From Actinophytocola sp963840275 (GTDB taxonomy: Bacteria > Actinomycetota > Actinomycetes > Mycobacteriales > Pseudonocardiaceae): a stretch of 64,000 nucleotides of DNA. Under the pieces are notes generated by a model. The model made no database searches and was not told the DNA's origin. It saw nothing but the letters and a program-made list of their open reading frames with translations. Of the stretch, positions 25,301 to 33,597 are shown piece after piece (the first letter of the stretch is position 1; each line of letters starts with the position of its first letter). Where the stretch lies: NCBI GenBank assembly GCA_963840275.1, contig CAWIYK010000010.1, positions 372,001 through 436,000 of the forward strand. Reading direction: 5' to 3'. The translations under genes were made by a program, and so were the position numbers.

Positions 25301-27040
25301 CGACCCGGCGCCGGCCTCGCCCGCCGGTGTCATCACCGTGAACAGGCCGCGGTCGGGGATGGTGCCACCGGACGTGACGGCCAGCCGCTGCGCGCCCGGC
25401 CTGCCGCGCAGCTCGCCGTTGATCCGGTCCCACGTGATCCGCGGCCGCAGCTCGCCGAACTCCTCCGACGGGTACCGCCCGGCCAGCATGTCCAGCACCG
25501 AGTGCAGTGCGGACTCGGGCAGCGCGGCGAACGGCGCGGCGCGGCGGATCAGCGCCGCCAACTGGTCCACCGGCCACGGTTCGAGCGCCACCATGGCCAC
25601 GACGTGCTGCGCGAGCACGTCGAGCGGGTTGCGCGGGTAGCGCATCGACTCGATGGCGCCCTCGCCCATCCGCTCCGCCACCACCGCGCACGACACCAGG
25701 TCGCCGCGGAACTTCGGGAACATCACCCCGCGCGACACCGCGCCGACCTGGTGGCCGGCCCGGCCGATCCGCTGCATGCCCGACGCGACCGACGGCGGCG
25801 CCTCGATCTGGACGACGAGGTCGACCGCACCCATGTCGATGCCCAGCTCGAGCGACGACGTGGCGACCACGCACGGCAGCCGCCCGGACTTCAGGTCCTC
25901 CTCGACGGAGGTGCGCTGCTCACGCGACATCGACCCGTGGTGTGCCCTGGCCACGGTCGGCGTCTCGACGCCGGCGCCCCAGCCGGACTGCGCGATCGCC
26001 TCCGCGGGGAACGCGCCGACGTCGACGGGCTGCACCGCGTGCTCGGCGGCCAGCTCGTTGAGCCGCGACGTCAGCCGCTCGGCGAGCCGTCTCGAGTTCG
26101 TGAACACGATCGTGGACCGGTGCTCGCGCACCAGCGCCAGCACCCGCTCCTCGACGGCGGGCCAGATCGACGGCTTCCTGGTCTCGCCGAGCGGGCCCGT
26201 CATCTCCTCGAGCGTGCCGATGCCGCTCGGCAGCGCGAAGTCGGGATCGGGCGTGACCGGGCCTTCCAGCGGCGGCGGCCCGTCCAGCTCCGTCATGTCC
26301 TCGACCGGCACCACGACCTTCATCTCGATGGTCTTGCCGATCTTGGGCGCGACCACCCGCACGGGCCGCCCGCCCGCGAGGAACGCGCTGATCTCGTCGA
26401 TCGGCCGGACCGTCGCGGACAGCCCGATCCGCTGCGCCGGCTTCGGCAGCAGCGCGTCGAGCCGTTCGAGCGACACCGCGAGGTGGGCGCCGCGCTTGGT
26501 GCCGGCGACGGCGTGCACCTCGTCGACGATGACCGTCTCGACCCCGCGCAGCGACTCCCGCGCCGCGGACGTCAGCAGCAAGAACAGCGACTCCGGCGTC
26601 GTGACCAGCACGTCCGGCGGCGTGCGGGCGAACGAGCGGCGCTCGTCGGCAGGGGTGTCGCCGGTGCGCATGCCGACCGTGATGTCCGGGTCCGCGTCGC
26701 CGAGGCGGCGCGCGGCCTGGCTGATGCCGGCGAGCGGGGCCCGCAGGTTGCGCTGCACGTCGACGGCCAACGCCTTGAGCGGGGAGACGTAGAGCACCCG
26801 GCAGCGGGCCGTGCGCTCGGCCGGTTTCGGTTGGGTGGCCAGCCGGTCGAGCGCCCACAGGAACGCCGCGAGGGTCTTGCCGGAGCCCGTCGGGGCCACC
26901 ACCAGTGCGTGCTCGCCGTCGGCCGCCGCCCGCCACGCACCCGACTGGGCCTCGGTCGGCGTCGCGAAGGCCCCGGTGAACCACTGTCGGGTCGCCGGGG
27001 AGAACAGGTCGAGCGCTGGCTCGAGCGGGGTGGAACTCAC
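22391..27040 (-). CDS. lhr: Lhr-type large DEAD/DEAH ATP-dependent helicase
   Basis: Superfamily 2 3'-5' helicase of 1549 residues, full length for mycobacterial-type Lhr. The N-terminal core shows Walker A VVAPTGSGKTLAAFLWALDR (about 45-64), DEVH box IVDEVHAV (about 165), and SATVRPIDE. The second RecA domain has ATSSLELGIDMGAVDLVVQI and RIGRAGHQ. After the core come winged-helix and Lhr-specific domains (about 500-850) and a long C-terminal extension. Lhr acts in DNA repair and is damage-induced in mycobacteria, but no LexA box was seen here. GTG 27040 has no strong ribosome site; the family N-terminus supports it. Confidence 0.92.
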   Translation of the reverse strand: MSSTPLEPALDLFSPATRQWFTGAFATPTEAQSGAWRAAADGEHALVVAPTGSGKTLAAFLWALDRLATQPKPAERTARCRVLYVSPLKALAVDVQRNLRAPLAGISQAARRLGDADPDITVGMRTGDTPADERRSFARTPPDVLVTTPESLFLLLTSAARESLRGVETVIVDEVHAVAGTKRGAHLAVSLERLDALLPKPAQRIGLSATVRPIDEISAFLAGGRPVRVVAPKIGKTIEMKVVVPVEDMTELDGPPPLEGPVTPDPDFALPSGIGTLEEMTGPLGETRKPSIWPAVEERVLALVREHRSTIVFTNSRRLAERLTSRLNELAAEHAVQPVDVGAFPAEAIAQSGWGAGVETPTVARAHHGSMSREQRTSVEEDLKSGRLPCVVATSSLELGIDMGAVDLVVQIEAPPSVASGMQRIGRAGHQVGAVSRGVMFPKFRGDLVSCAVVAERMGEGAIESMRYPRNPLDVLAQHVVAMVALEPWPVDQLAALIRRAAPFAALPESALHSVLDMLAGRYPSEEFGELRPRITWDRINGELRGRPGAQRLAVTSGGTIPDRGLFTVMTPAGEAGAGSRVGELDEEMVYESRVGDTFLLGTSAWRIQDITHDRVIATPAPGEPARMPFWKGDAPGRPLELGRALGKFLREVSGMTEPDALARATDAGLDAFAAGNLLAYVAEQKEATRHVPNDRTMLIERYRDELGDWRMVVHSPFGAQVNAPWALAIGARLRERRGIEARVAHSDDGIVIQLPDTVDDEGADVVAGAEDVLLDPEEVEQIVVTEVGGSALFASRFRECAARSLLLPRRDPRKRTPLWRQRQRSAQLLSVAAKYEQFPVVLEAMRECLQDVYDLAGLRELMAEVRSRKVRVVEIETQSPSPFARSMLFGYAGMFLYDADAPLAERRAAALSLDSSLLAELLGSEAIRELLDSDVLTEVEQSLQRLDPSRHARHAEDAADLLRFLGDLTEQEAALRGVEPGWLDELEQQRRIIRVRIAGEDRFVIIEDAGRLRDALGTALPVGVPEAFTEPVDDPLGDLLSRYARTHGPFPALAAAARFGLGVAVVTGVLDRMVGTGRLVRGELRPGGTHIEYCDADVLRRVRRSSLAKLRAEVEPVEPAALGRFLPVWHGVGKRLRTAPTADDVLSVVEQLAGAPLPASGFESLILPSRLPGYTPALLDELTTSGEVTWCGTGALAGGDGWLAVAPTDVADLLLPEVEEAVPDTPLHGAVLSAMDGGALFFRQLAERAGAVLLDGGAEAPSDADVVAALWDLVWSGLVTNDTIAPLRALVSGRGAAHKPRRSTPRGRYARLRGARPAMPSRTGPPTVAGRWSLVVAREPDPTRRAHARAEAFLERHGVLTRGALDTERVTGGFSGVYKVLRAMEESGQIVRGYVVEGLGAAQFAARGAVDRLRGLSRSDGAPGPDSTARVLAAADPAQPYGAALPWPDPVGDGKHRPGRKAGALAVLVDGVPALYVERGGRSLLSFTEDDAALRAAAEALSRAVKEGWLGQLAVQRADGEVALTSNLAEVLRDAGFRATPKGLRLRA

Positions 27041-27159
27041 GGACCCATCATGAACCCGACCCCCGACAATTTCTGAACCGTCGGATTTCGGGGACCCGTC
27101 CCACTCTGTCGGACCGCCATGGCAGCATCTTCCGCAGCAAGACGGACGAGGGGAGAGTC

Positions 27160-29133
27160 GTGAACGTCCTGTCGGTGGATCTCGGCACGTCCAACACGGT
27201 TGCCGTGCTGTCCGCACACGGCAGGCCGCCGCGGGTGGTCGACGTCGACGGGTCGTCGATGATGCCCTCCGCGGTGTTCGCGGCAGACGACGGGAACCTG
27301 GTGGTCGGCCGGGACGCCGAGCGCCGCGCCCGACTGGACCCCGCCCGGTTCGAGCCCAACCCCAAGCGGCGCGTCGACGAGGGCACGCTGCTGCTCGGCG
27401 ACCAGGTCGTGCCGGTCACCGACGCGCTCGCCGGCGTGCTGCGGCGCGTGGCGGACGAGACGTCCCGCCAGCTCGGCGGCAAGAAGCCGGACGAGGTCCG
27501 GCTGACCCACCCCGCGCAGTGGGGGCCGGTGCGCCGCAACGTCCTGCTGTCGGCCGCCCGCCAGGCCGGCATGGGCTCCAACCTCGTGCTCGTGCCGGAG
27601 CCGGTCGCGGCCGCCGCCCACTTCGCTTCCTTTCCCGGCCAGACCCTCGTGCCCGGCCAGGCCCTCGCCGTCTACGACCTCGGCGCCGGCACGTTCGACG
27701 TCGCCATCGTCGGCGCCACCCAGAACGGTTTCGTGGTGCTCGCCGAGGCCGGACTGCCCGACCTCGGCGGCCTCGACGTCGACCAGGCGCTGCTCGAGCA
27801 CGTCGGCCGGCAGGTGTCGGCCCGCGACCCCGGCCGCTGGCAGAGCCTGCTGCGTCCGGTCTCCACCGGCGACCGGCGCGCCCAGCGCGCGCTGCGCGAG
27901 GACGTGAAGGCGGCGAAGGAGTCGCTGTCGCGGCACCCGCAGACCGAGGTGCCGCTGCCGGAGCCGTTCGACGACGTGCTGGTCACGCGGGTCGAGCTGG
28001 AGGCGTTGATCCGGCCGGGGCTCCTGCGCAGTGTCGAGCTGCTCGCCGGCACGATCCGGTCGACCGGCATGACACCGAACCGGCTCGTGGGCATCTACCT
28101 CGTCGGCGGCTCCAGCCGCATCCCGCTGATCGCGACGCTGATCGCGGAGCAGCTGCGGGTCGTCCCGACCAGCCTGGACCAGCCGGAGACGGCCGTCGCC
28201 CTCGGCGCGCACCACGTGCCGCAGGAGGGCATCACGCTGCGGACCAGCGACATCAGCAGCACCATCGAGGACGTCCAGCGCACCAGACAGGTGGTCGCGC
28301 CGCGCGCCGGCGGGTTCGCCTCGGGGCCGTCCGCGCCGCCGCCGCCGACGCAGGGCACGCCCGCGCAGAACCCGTACCCGAACAGCGGTCCGCAGCGGGT
28401 GCAGCAGGGCCCGCCGAGCGGTCCGACGCCGGTGCCGGCGCAGCAGCGCGGTCCGCAGCAGGCGTACCCGGTGCAGCACCACCCGCACCCGTCGTCCGGC
28501 GGGTCGTCCAACAAGGGTTGGTACATCGCAACCGCGGTGGTCGCGGTCGTGGTGATCGCCGTGGTCAGCATCATCATCGCCACGTCCGGCGACTCCGGCG
28601 GCGCGGCGAGCGGGGCGTGCGACGACCGCAGCGCCGACAGCAAGGGTTTCAGCGAGTGCATGCGCACGGTCGCCGGCGCGGTCCTCGAGGAGAACGAGTG
28701 CAAGTCGGGTGCCGCGAGCCCGGCGGGCGGCGAGCCGATCGAGACCCCCGGCGCGACCACCGCCACCTGCACGATGGACGACACGCACACCGTCATGTAC
28801 ATGCACTTCGGCGGCAGCGAGAAGGCCGACGGCAGTGAGCAGTCCGGCGCCGAGACGGCCAAGCAGTACATCGACACCCTGATCAAGCAGCTCAAGGGGC
28901 TCGGAACCGGCAGCGAACCGGAGACGGGCGACTGGGACGGCGACGGCATGGCCGGCACGTACAGCGCGATCGACATCGGCGGCGGCAGCGGCATGCTCGT
29001 CTTCGCGGTGCACGACTCACCGGTCACCGGGGTGCTGATGAACATCGACATCGGCGGCTCGGGCGGTGGCGGCGGCGACCTCGTCTCCTTCTTCAACGAC
29101 CACGTGAAGCCGGGCGCCGACGGCGTCGCGTAG
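27160..29133 (+). CDS. Membrane-anchored Hsp70-like ATPase with extracytoplasmic domain (copy 1)
   Basis: The 657-residue protein has a DnaK-like ATPase domain (about 1-365) with phosphate loops VDLGTSNTVAVLS (about 5-17), AVYDLGAGTFDVAIV (about 170-184) and LVGGSSRIPLI (about 315-325). There is no substrate-binding domain. Instead comes a Pro/Gln-rich linker (about 385-445), one transmembrane helix (TAVVAVVVIAVVSIIIAT, about 455-472) and an outside domain of about 180 residues with four cysteines. GTG 27160 follows GGGGAGAG. A tandem paralogue follows. Function unknown; a signalling ATPase linked across the membrane is plausible. Confidence 0.88.
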   Translation: MNVLSVDLGTSNTVAVLSAHGRPPRVVDVDGSSMMPSAVFAADDGNLVVGRDAERRARLDPARFEPNPKRRVDEGTLLLGDQVVPVTDALAGVLRRVADETSRQLGGKKPDEVRLTHPAQWGPVRRNVLLSAARQAGMGSNLVLVPEPVAAAAHFASFPGQTLVPGQALAVYDLGAGTFDVAIVGATQNGFVVLAEAGLPDLGGLDVDQALLEHVGRQVSARDPGRWQSLLRPVSTGDRRAQRALREDVKAAKESLSRHPQTEVPLPEPFDDVLVTRVELEALIRPGLLRSVELLAGTIRSTGMTPNRLVGIYLVGGSSRIPLIATLIAEQLRVVPTSLDQPETAVALGAHHVPQEGITLRTSDISSTIEDVQRTRQVVAPRAGGFASGPSAPPPPTQGTPAQNPYPNSGPQRVQQGPPSGPTPVPAQQRGPQQAYPVQHHPHPSSGGSSNKGWYIATAVVAVVVIAVVSIIIATSGDSGGAASGACDDRSADSKGFSECMRTVAGAVLEENECKSGAASPAGGEPIETPGATTATCTMDDTHTVMYMHFGGSEKADGSEQSGAETAKQYIDTLIKQLKGLGTGSEPETGDWDGDGMAGTYSAIDIGGGSGMLVFAVHDSPVTGVLMNIDIGGSGGGGGDLVSFFNDHVKPGADGVA

Positions 29134-29362
29134 TCAGATCGACGGCGGGCCCTGGGTGGACCCGGGCCGGTTCGAGCCAACCCAAGCGGTCCGCAGCCGC
29201 CACCATTCGCGCCGACCCACTTCGACCCGGCCCCGACCTGGCGGAGTCGCTGTCGCGGGTCGCGTTCGACAACCGGCCGGACGCGTGAGTTCCCCGGGTC
29301 CGGCCACGCGGCTGGGCCGGACGTGGCAGCATCTTCGTGACCAAGCCAGCGAGGGGAGAGTC
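29134..29362 (+). other. Intergenic region with Hsp70-gene relics and a duplicated promoter segment
   Basis: 29156-29195 resembles the CCCGGTTCGAGCCCAACC-type codons found inside both neighbouring Hsp70 genes, with small deletions. A second short match (GGAGTCGCTGTCGCGG) lies near 29242. The last 35 bases before the GTG share GTGGCAGCATCTTC and GAGGGGAGAGTCGTG with the leader of copy 1, so promoter and ribosome site were duplicated with the gene. Confidence 0.55.
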
Positions 29363-31207
29363 GTGGCCGTCCTGTCGGTTGACCTCGGTACGTCCAACAC
29401 GGTCGCCGTGCTGTCCGCGCACGGCCGGCCGCCGCGGGTGGTCGAGGTGGACGGGTCCGCCACGATGCCGTCCGCGCTCTTCGCCGCCGACGACGGGAAC
29501 CTGGTGGTCGGCCGGGACGCCGAGCGCCGCGCCCGCCTCGACCCGGCCCGGTTCGAGCCCAACCCGAAACGGCGCGTCGACGAGGGCACGCTGCTGCTCG
29601 GCGACGTGGTCGTGCCGGTCACCGAGGCGCTGGCGGCCGTCCTGCGCCGGGTCGCGGATGAGACGTCCCGCCAGCTCGGCGGCGCCAAGCCCGACGAGGT
29701 CCGCCTGACCCACCCCGCGCAGTGGGGCCCGGTCCGGCGCAACGTGCTGCTCGCCGCCGCCCGCCTCGCCGGCATGGGCTCCAGCCTGGTCCTCGTGCCG
29801 GAGCCGGTCGCCGCGGCCGCCCACTTCGCGTCCTTCCCCGGCCAGCAGCTCGGCCCCGGCCAGGCGCTCGCCGTCTACGACCTCGGTGCCGGCACGTTCG
29901 ACGTCGCGATCGTGGCCGCCACCCAGAACGGCTTCACGGTCCTCGCCGAGGCCGGGCTGCCCGACCTCGGCGGCCTCGACGTCGACCAGGCGCTGCTCGA
30001 GCACGTCGGCCGGCAGGTGTCGATCCGCGACCCGAGCCGCTGGCAGCGCATCCTGCGGCCGGAGTCGACGGCCGACCGCCGCGCCCGCCGCGCCATGGCC
30101 GAGGACGTGAAGGCCGCCAAGGAGGCCCTCTCCCGGCACCCGCAGACCGAGGTGCCGCTGCCGGAGCCGTTCGAGGACGTCCTGGTCACCCGCATCGAGC
30201 TGGAGGCGCTGATCCGGCCGAGCCTGCTGCGCAGCGTGGAGCTGCTCGCCGGCACGATCCGGTCGACCGGCATGACCCCGGACCGCCTCGTCGGCATCTA
30301 CCTGGTCGGCGGCTCCAGCCGGATCCCGCTGATCGCGACGCTGATCGCGGAGCAGCTGCGGGTCGTCCCGTCGAGTCTCGACCAACCGGAGACGGCCGTC
30401 GCGCTCGGCGCGCACCACGTGACCCAGGAGGGCGTCAGCCTCCGCACCTCGAATCTCGGTCCCGCGCAGCAGGCCCCGCCGCAGACCGGCGGCTTCCGGC
30501 CGCCGCCACAGACCGGCCCGACGCCGACCCCACCCCAGCAGCAGGTGCCGCCGCAGCGTGCCCCGCACACCGGACCGACGCCGGTCGCGCCGCCGCAGAC
30601 CGGTCCCAACCCGGTCATGGGCGCGCCGAACACGGCGTTCCCCGCGCAGGTCGCGCCCAAGCCGGGCCGGCGCAAGCTCCTGATCGGTGTCGCCGCGGTC
30701 GTCGCGCTCGCGGTCGTCGCCGTCGGCGCGGTGTTCCTCCTGCGTCCCGCCAGTGACCTGCCGACCGCGGAGAGCTGTCAGCAGAAGGGCGACACCGACG
30801 GCGAGGGCTTCAGCCAGTGTCTGCGCCAGCTCGCGGGCACGGTCGCCGACAACAGCGACTGCAAGCCGGCCAAGGAGGGCAGCGGCGCGGACGTGTCGTG
30901 CTCGCTCCCGGAGAACTACCAGGTCAGCTACGCGCACGTGGCTTCGGAGCAGGACGCGCAGAAGCTCGCGAACACCGAGCTCGGCTCGATGTCCGACGGC
31001 GACCACGTGCAGGCGGAGTGGCGGGGCAACGGCCTCGACGGGCGCTGGCGGGCGGGCGTGAGCGGCGGCACCGGCGTGCTGGTGTTCACGGTCAAGGGCC
31101 GCCCGCTGGTCGGCTGGCTGACCAGGACCGAGCTGCGCGCCGCGGACGACTTCACCCCGGACGTGCTCGGCGACTACTTCGCGGAGAAGGTCCAGCCGGG
31201 CACCTAA
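29363..31207 (+). CDS. Membrane-anchored Hsp70-like ATPase with extracytoplasmic domain (copy 2)
   Basis: The 614-residue paralogue of the preceding gene has a nearly identical ATPase domain (about 1-365) keeping VDLGTSNTVAVLS, AVYDLGAGTFDVAIV and LVGGSSRIPLI. The Pro/Gln/Thr-rich linker, the transmembrane helix (LLIGVAAVVALAVVAVGAVF, about 437-456) and the outside domain are much more diverged. The outside domain keeps four cysteines at similar spacing (CQQKGDTDGEGFSQC... and CKPAKEG...VSC). The contrast suggests a conserved engine with different ligands or partners outside. GTG 29363 follows GAGGGGAGAGTC. Confidence 0.88.
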   Translation: MAVLSVDLGTSNTVAVLSAHGRPPRVVEVDGSATMPSALFAADDGNLVVGRDAERRARLDPARFEPNPKRRVDEGTLLLGDVVVPVTEALAAVLRRVADETSRQLGGAKPDEVRLTHPAQWGPVRRNVLLAAARLAGMGSSLVLVPEPVAAAAHFASFPGQQLGPGQALAVYDLGAGTFDVAIVAATQNGFTVLAEAGLPDLGGLDVDQALLEHVGRQVSIRDPSRWQRILRPESTADRRARRAMAEDVKAAKEALSRHPQTEVPLPEPFEDVLVTRIELEALIRPSLLRSVELLAGTIRSTGMTPDRLVGIYLVGGSSRIPLIATLIAEQLRVVPSSLDQPETAVALGAHHVTQEGVSLRTSNLGPAQQAPPQTGGFRPPPQTGPTPTPPQQQVPPQRAPHTGPTPVAPPQTGPNPVMGAPNTAFPAQVAPKPGRRKLLIGVAAVVALAVVAVGAVFLLRPASDLPTAESCQQKGDTDGEGFSQCLRQLAGTVADNSDCKPAKEGSGADVSCSLPENYQVSYAHVASEQDAQKLANTELGSMSDGDHVQAEWRGNGLDGRWRAGVSGGTGVLVFTVKGRPLVGWLTRTELRAADDFTPDVLGDYFAEKVQPGT

Positions 31208-31326
31208 CGCCGCCTGCGCAGGGCCAGCACGCCGATCAGGATGGTCGCGACGAGGCCGGCGATGATCCCGACGTCCAGCAGGATCGACTCGAGACCGGAC
31301 GGTTCGAGATCGATGGCGAGTCGCAT
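31204..31326 (-). CDS. 40-residue single-pass membrane peptide
   Basis: ATG 31326 opens a 40-residue peptide: acidic amphipathic start MRLAIDLEPSGLESILLDVG, then one hydrophobic helix IIAGLVATILIGVLALRR and a basic RRRR end. Length, topology and charge fit a real small membrane protein. Its stop overlaps the end of the Hsp70 copy 2 gene (convergent), and it diverges from DUF3046. No family recognised. Confidence 0.5.
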   Translation of the reverse strand: MRLAIDLEPSGLESILLDVGIIAGLVATILIGVLALRRRR

Positions 31327-31358
31327 GAGGCGAATTCTCGCAGATCGCGGCCGGCTCG

Positions 31359-31364
31359 TAGGCT
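31359..31364 (+). promoter_or_regulatory. -10 element of leaderless DUF3046 gene
   Basis: TAGGCT followed by seven bases and the ATG at 31372. Confidence 0.5.
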
Positions 31365-31371
31365 GGCGGCG

Positions 31372-31566
31372 ATGCGTACCACGGTTTTCCGCAACCTGAT
31401 GGCCAAGGAGTTCGGCGAGATCCGGGCCGACATGCTCGCGCGCGACCACGTGTTCAGCGCGCTCGGCAGCCGCACGGTGGACGAGGCGCTGGAGGCCGGG
31501 ATGCCCGCGAAGGAGATCTGGCGGACGGTCTGCGACGCGTTCGAGGTGCCGCCGGAGCGTCGGTGA
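31372..31566 (+). CDS. DUF3046 protein
   Basis: A 64-residue protein, MRTTVFRNLMAKEFGEIRAD followed by MLARDHVFSALGSRTVDEAL. DUF3046 is a small actinobacterial family encoded just upstream of recA (Rv2738c in M. tuberculosis). Function is unknown. Its position on the same strand as recA, 172 bases before it, means recA has its own promoters in the gap rather than relying on this gene. Confidence 0.85.
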   Translation: MRTTVFRNLMAKEFGEIRADMLARDHVFSALGSRTVDEALEAGMPAKEIWRTVCDAFEVPPERR

Positions 31567-31592
31567 CCCTCATCGGCGTGTCGTCGCGTGAT

Positions 31593-31614
31593 CGAACACC
31601 AGTTCGGCTAGTGT
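31593..31614 (+). promoter_or_regulatory. LexA box and distal recA promoter
   Basis: A perfect LexA box CGAAC-ACCA-GTTCG (31593-31606) lies just before a -10-like TAGTGT (31609-31614). This corresponds to the LexA-controlled distal recA promoter known in mycobacteria. Confidence 0.85.
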
Positions 31615-31616
31615 GG

Positions 31617-31644
31617 CTGTCCACAGCAGGGTGGGTTGTCCACA
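31617..31644 (+). promoter_or_regulatory. Two DnaA-box sequences upstream of recA
   Basis: CTGTCCACA (31617-31625) and TTGTCCACA (31636-31644), starts 19 bases apart in the same orientation, match the actinobacterial DnaA box (TTGTCCACA), the second perfectly. They sit between the two recA promoters. Confidence 0.6.
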
Positions 31645-31666
31645 GGTCGGCCCCCTCGGCCCAGAA

Positions 31667-31689
31667 TTGTCGGTGCTTGCCGCTAGCGT
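31667..31689 (+). promoter_or_regulatory. Proximal recA promoter of RecA-NDp/PafBC type
   Basis: TTGTCGGTG (31667-31675), eight bases, then TAGCGT (31684-31689) fit the LexA-independent damage promoter. It is 50 bases before the recA ATG. Confidence 0.85.
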
Positions 31690-31738
31690 CGCCGGCGTGA
31701 GTGCAAAGCGGTCTAAAAACAACCAAGGTGGATCTCAG

Positions 31739-32788
31739 ATGGCAGCATCAGCTCCCGATCGCGCGAAGGCGTTGGACCTGGCCCTCGCGCAGATCGACAA
31801 GAACTTCGGCAAGGGATCGGTGATGCGCCTCGGCGACGAGGCCCGCGCCCCGATCGAGGTCATCCCGACCGGCTCCATCGCGCTGGACGTGGCGCTGGGC
31901 ATCGGCGGTCTGCCGCGCGGCCGGGTCGTGGAGATCTACGGCCCCGAGTCGTCCGGTAAGACGTCGCTGGCCCTGCACGCGGTGGCCAACGCGCAGAAGG
32001 CCGGCGGCATCGCGGCGTTCATCGACGCGGAGCACGCGCTCGACCCGGACTACGCCAAGAACCTCGGCGTCGACACCGACGCGCTGCTGGTGTCCCAGCC
32101 GGACACCGGCGAGCAGGCGCTGGAGATCGCGGACATGCTGATCCGCTCCGGCGCGCTCGACATCCTGGTGATCGACTCGGTGGCGGCGCTCGTGCCCCGC
32201 GCCGAGATCGAGGGCGAGATGGGCGACAGCCACGTCGGTCTGCAGGCCCGTCTGATGAGCCAGGCGCTGCGCAAGATCGCCGGCGCGCTGAGCAACTCCG
32301 GCACGACCGCGATCTTCATCAACCAGCTGCGCGAGAAGATCGGCGTGATGTTCGGCTCGCCGGAGACCACCACGGGTGGCAAGGCGCTGAAGTTCTACGC
32401 GTCGGTGCGCCTGGACGTCCGGCGCATCGAGACGCTCAAGGACGGCGGCGAGGCGGTCGGCAACCGGACCCGCGTCAAGGTCGTCAAGAACAAGGTCGCG
32501 CCGCCGTTCAAGCAGGCCGAGTTCGACATCCTCTACGGCAAGGGCATCAGCCGCGAGGGTTCGCTCATCGACATGGGTGTCGAGCAGGGCATCCTGCGCA
32601 AGTCCGGCGCCTGGTACACGTACGAGGGCGACCAGCTCGGCCAGGGCCGGGAGAACGCGCGGAAGTTCATGCGCGACAACCCGGACGTGGCGAACGAGGT
32701 CGAGAAGCGGATCAAGGACAAGCTGGGTATCGGCGCCAAGCTGGACGCGGACGAGGTCGAGCCCGCCCCGGCGCCGGTCGACTTCTGA
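31739..32788 (+). CDS. recA: RecA recombinase
   Basis: DNA-dependent ATPase for homologous recombination and LexA autocleavage. The 349-residue protein has FGKGSVMRLGD, Walker A GPESSGKT (68-75), and the L2-loop region MFGSPETTTGGKALKFYAS. The acidic C-terminal tail is DADEVEPAPAPVDF. No intein is present, unlike M. tuberculosis RecA. ATG 31739 follows AAGGTGGA; an open frame runs further upstream across the promoter but is not coding. recX follows four bases after the stop. Confidence 0.98.
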   Translation: MAASAPDRAKALDLALAQIDKNFGKGSVMRLGDEARAPIEVIPTGSIALDVALGIGGLPRGRVVEIYGPESSGKTSLALHAVANAQKAGGIAAFIDAEHALDPDYAKNLGVDTDALLVSQPDTGEQALEIADMLIRSGALDILVIDSVAALVPRAEIEGEMGDSHVGLQARLMSQALRKIAGALSNSGTTAIFINQLREKIGVMFGSPETTTGGKALKFYASVRLDVRRIETLKDGGEAVGNRTRVKVVKNKVAPPFKQAEFDILYGKGISREGSLIDMGVEQGILRKSGAWYTYEGDQLGQGRENARKFMRDNPDVANEVEKRIKDKLGIGAKLDADEVEPAPAPVDF

Positions 32789-32792
32789 TCGG

Positions 32793-33377
32793 ATGACGGA
32801 GCCGCGCAACCCGAGGCGGCGAGGCAACCGGAGGACGACGGACTCGTCCTCCGGCGCGGATCGGCGTCCTGCTGTGCCGGAGGACCCGGTCCACCAGGCG
32901 AGGGAGATCTGCCTGCGACTGCTGACCGTTCGGCCACGCACTCGGGTCGAGCTGATGCAGGCCTTGCAGCGCAAGGGAATCGAAGAGGACGTGGCCGAGC
33001 AGGTGCTCGGCCGGCTCGATGAGGTGGGCCTCGTCGACGACGCCGCGTTCGCCGAGGTGTGGGTACGGTCCCGGCACAACCACCAGGGCCTGGGCAGACG
33101 CGCACTGGCGGTGGAGCTACGCCGCAAGGGCGTGGCCGACGACTTCGCGGCCACCGCACTGGAGTCCGTCGACGCCGACGCGGAGGAAGAACGCGCCCGC
33201 CAACTGGTACGCAAACGGTTGCGGGTACTCGACAACGCCGACGAGCCCTCGAAGATCCGCAAGCTGGTGGGAATGCTGGCGCGAAAGGGCTACTCCGAAG
33301 GCCTGGCCTTCCGCGTCGTGAAGGACGAACTACGCGTGGCAGGGGAGGAGACCTCACTGCTGGACGAGCCGTTTTGA
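32793..33377 (+). CDS. recX: RecX regulatory protein
   Basis: The 194-residue protein modulates RecA filament formation. It shows the three-helix repeats of the family: REICLRLLTVRPRTRVELMQ, LGRLDEVGLVDDAAFAEVWV and RRALAVELRRKGVADDFAAT. The first about 40 residues are basic and low complexity, as is common in actinobacteria. It starts four bases after recA and should be expressed from the recA promoters. Confidence 0.93.
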   Translation: MTEPRNPRRRGNRRTTDSSSGADRRPAVPEDPVHQAREICLRLLTVRPRTRVELMQALQRKGIEEDVAEQVLGRLDEVGLVDDAAFAEVWVRSRHNHQGLGRRALAVELRRKGVADDFAATALESVDADAEEERARQLVRKRLRVLDNADEPSKIRKLVGMLARKGYSEGLAFRVVKDELRVAGEETSLLDEPF

Positions 33378-33414
33378 TCGGGGCCGGGGTCTGTCTGGGA
33401 TCAGGCAGGTCGGG

Positions 33415-33597
33415 CTACTCCTCCATGCGGTGCCAGGTCCACAGGTTGGCGGCTTGGCGATCCATCCGGGACGGCTCGTTGGTTGTTGCCAGTGCATGGA
33501 GTGACCTAATGGTTGCTGCGGGTCGGGCCGCGGGCTCGTCGGCCGTGGCGGGTCGGGGGCGCGGGTCTCCGTTGCGGTCGATTGGATCGTGGTTCAC
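33415..33597 (-). CDS. Possible small protein, unrecognised
   Basis: A GTG at 33597 opens 60 codons ending SRMDRQAANLWTWHRMEE before TAG. Codon use is reasonable for this genome and the C-terminus does not look random, but no ribosome site and no family are evident. It lies antisense to the tail of the recX transcript. Confidence 0.25.
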   Translation of the reverse strand: MNHDPIDRNGDPRPRPATADEPAARPAATIRSLHALATTNEPSRMDRQAANLWTWHRMEE

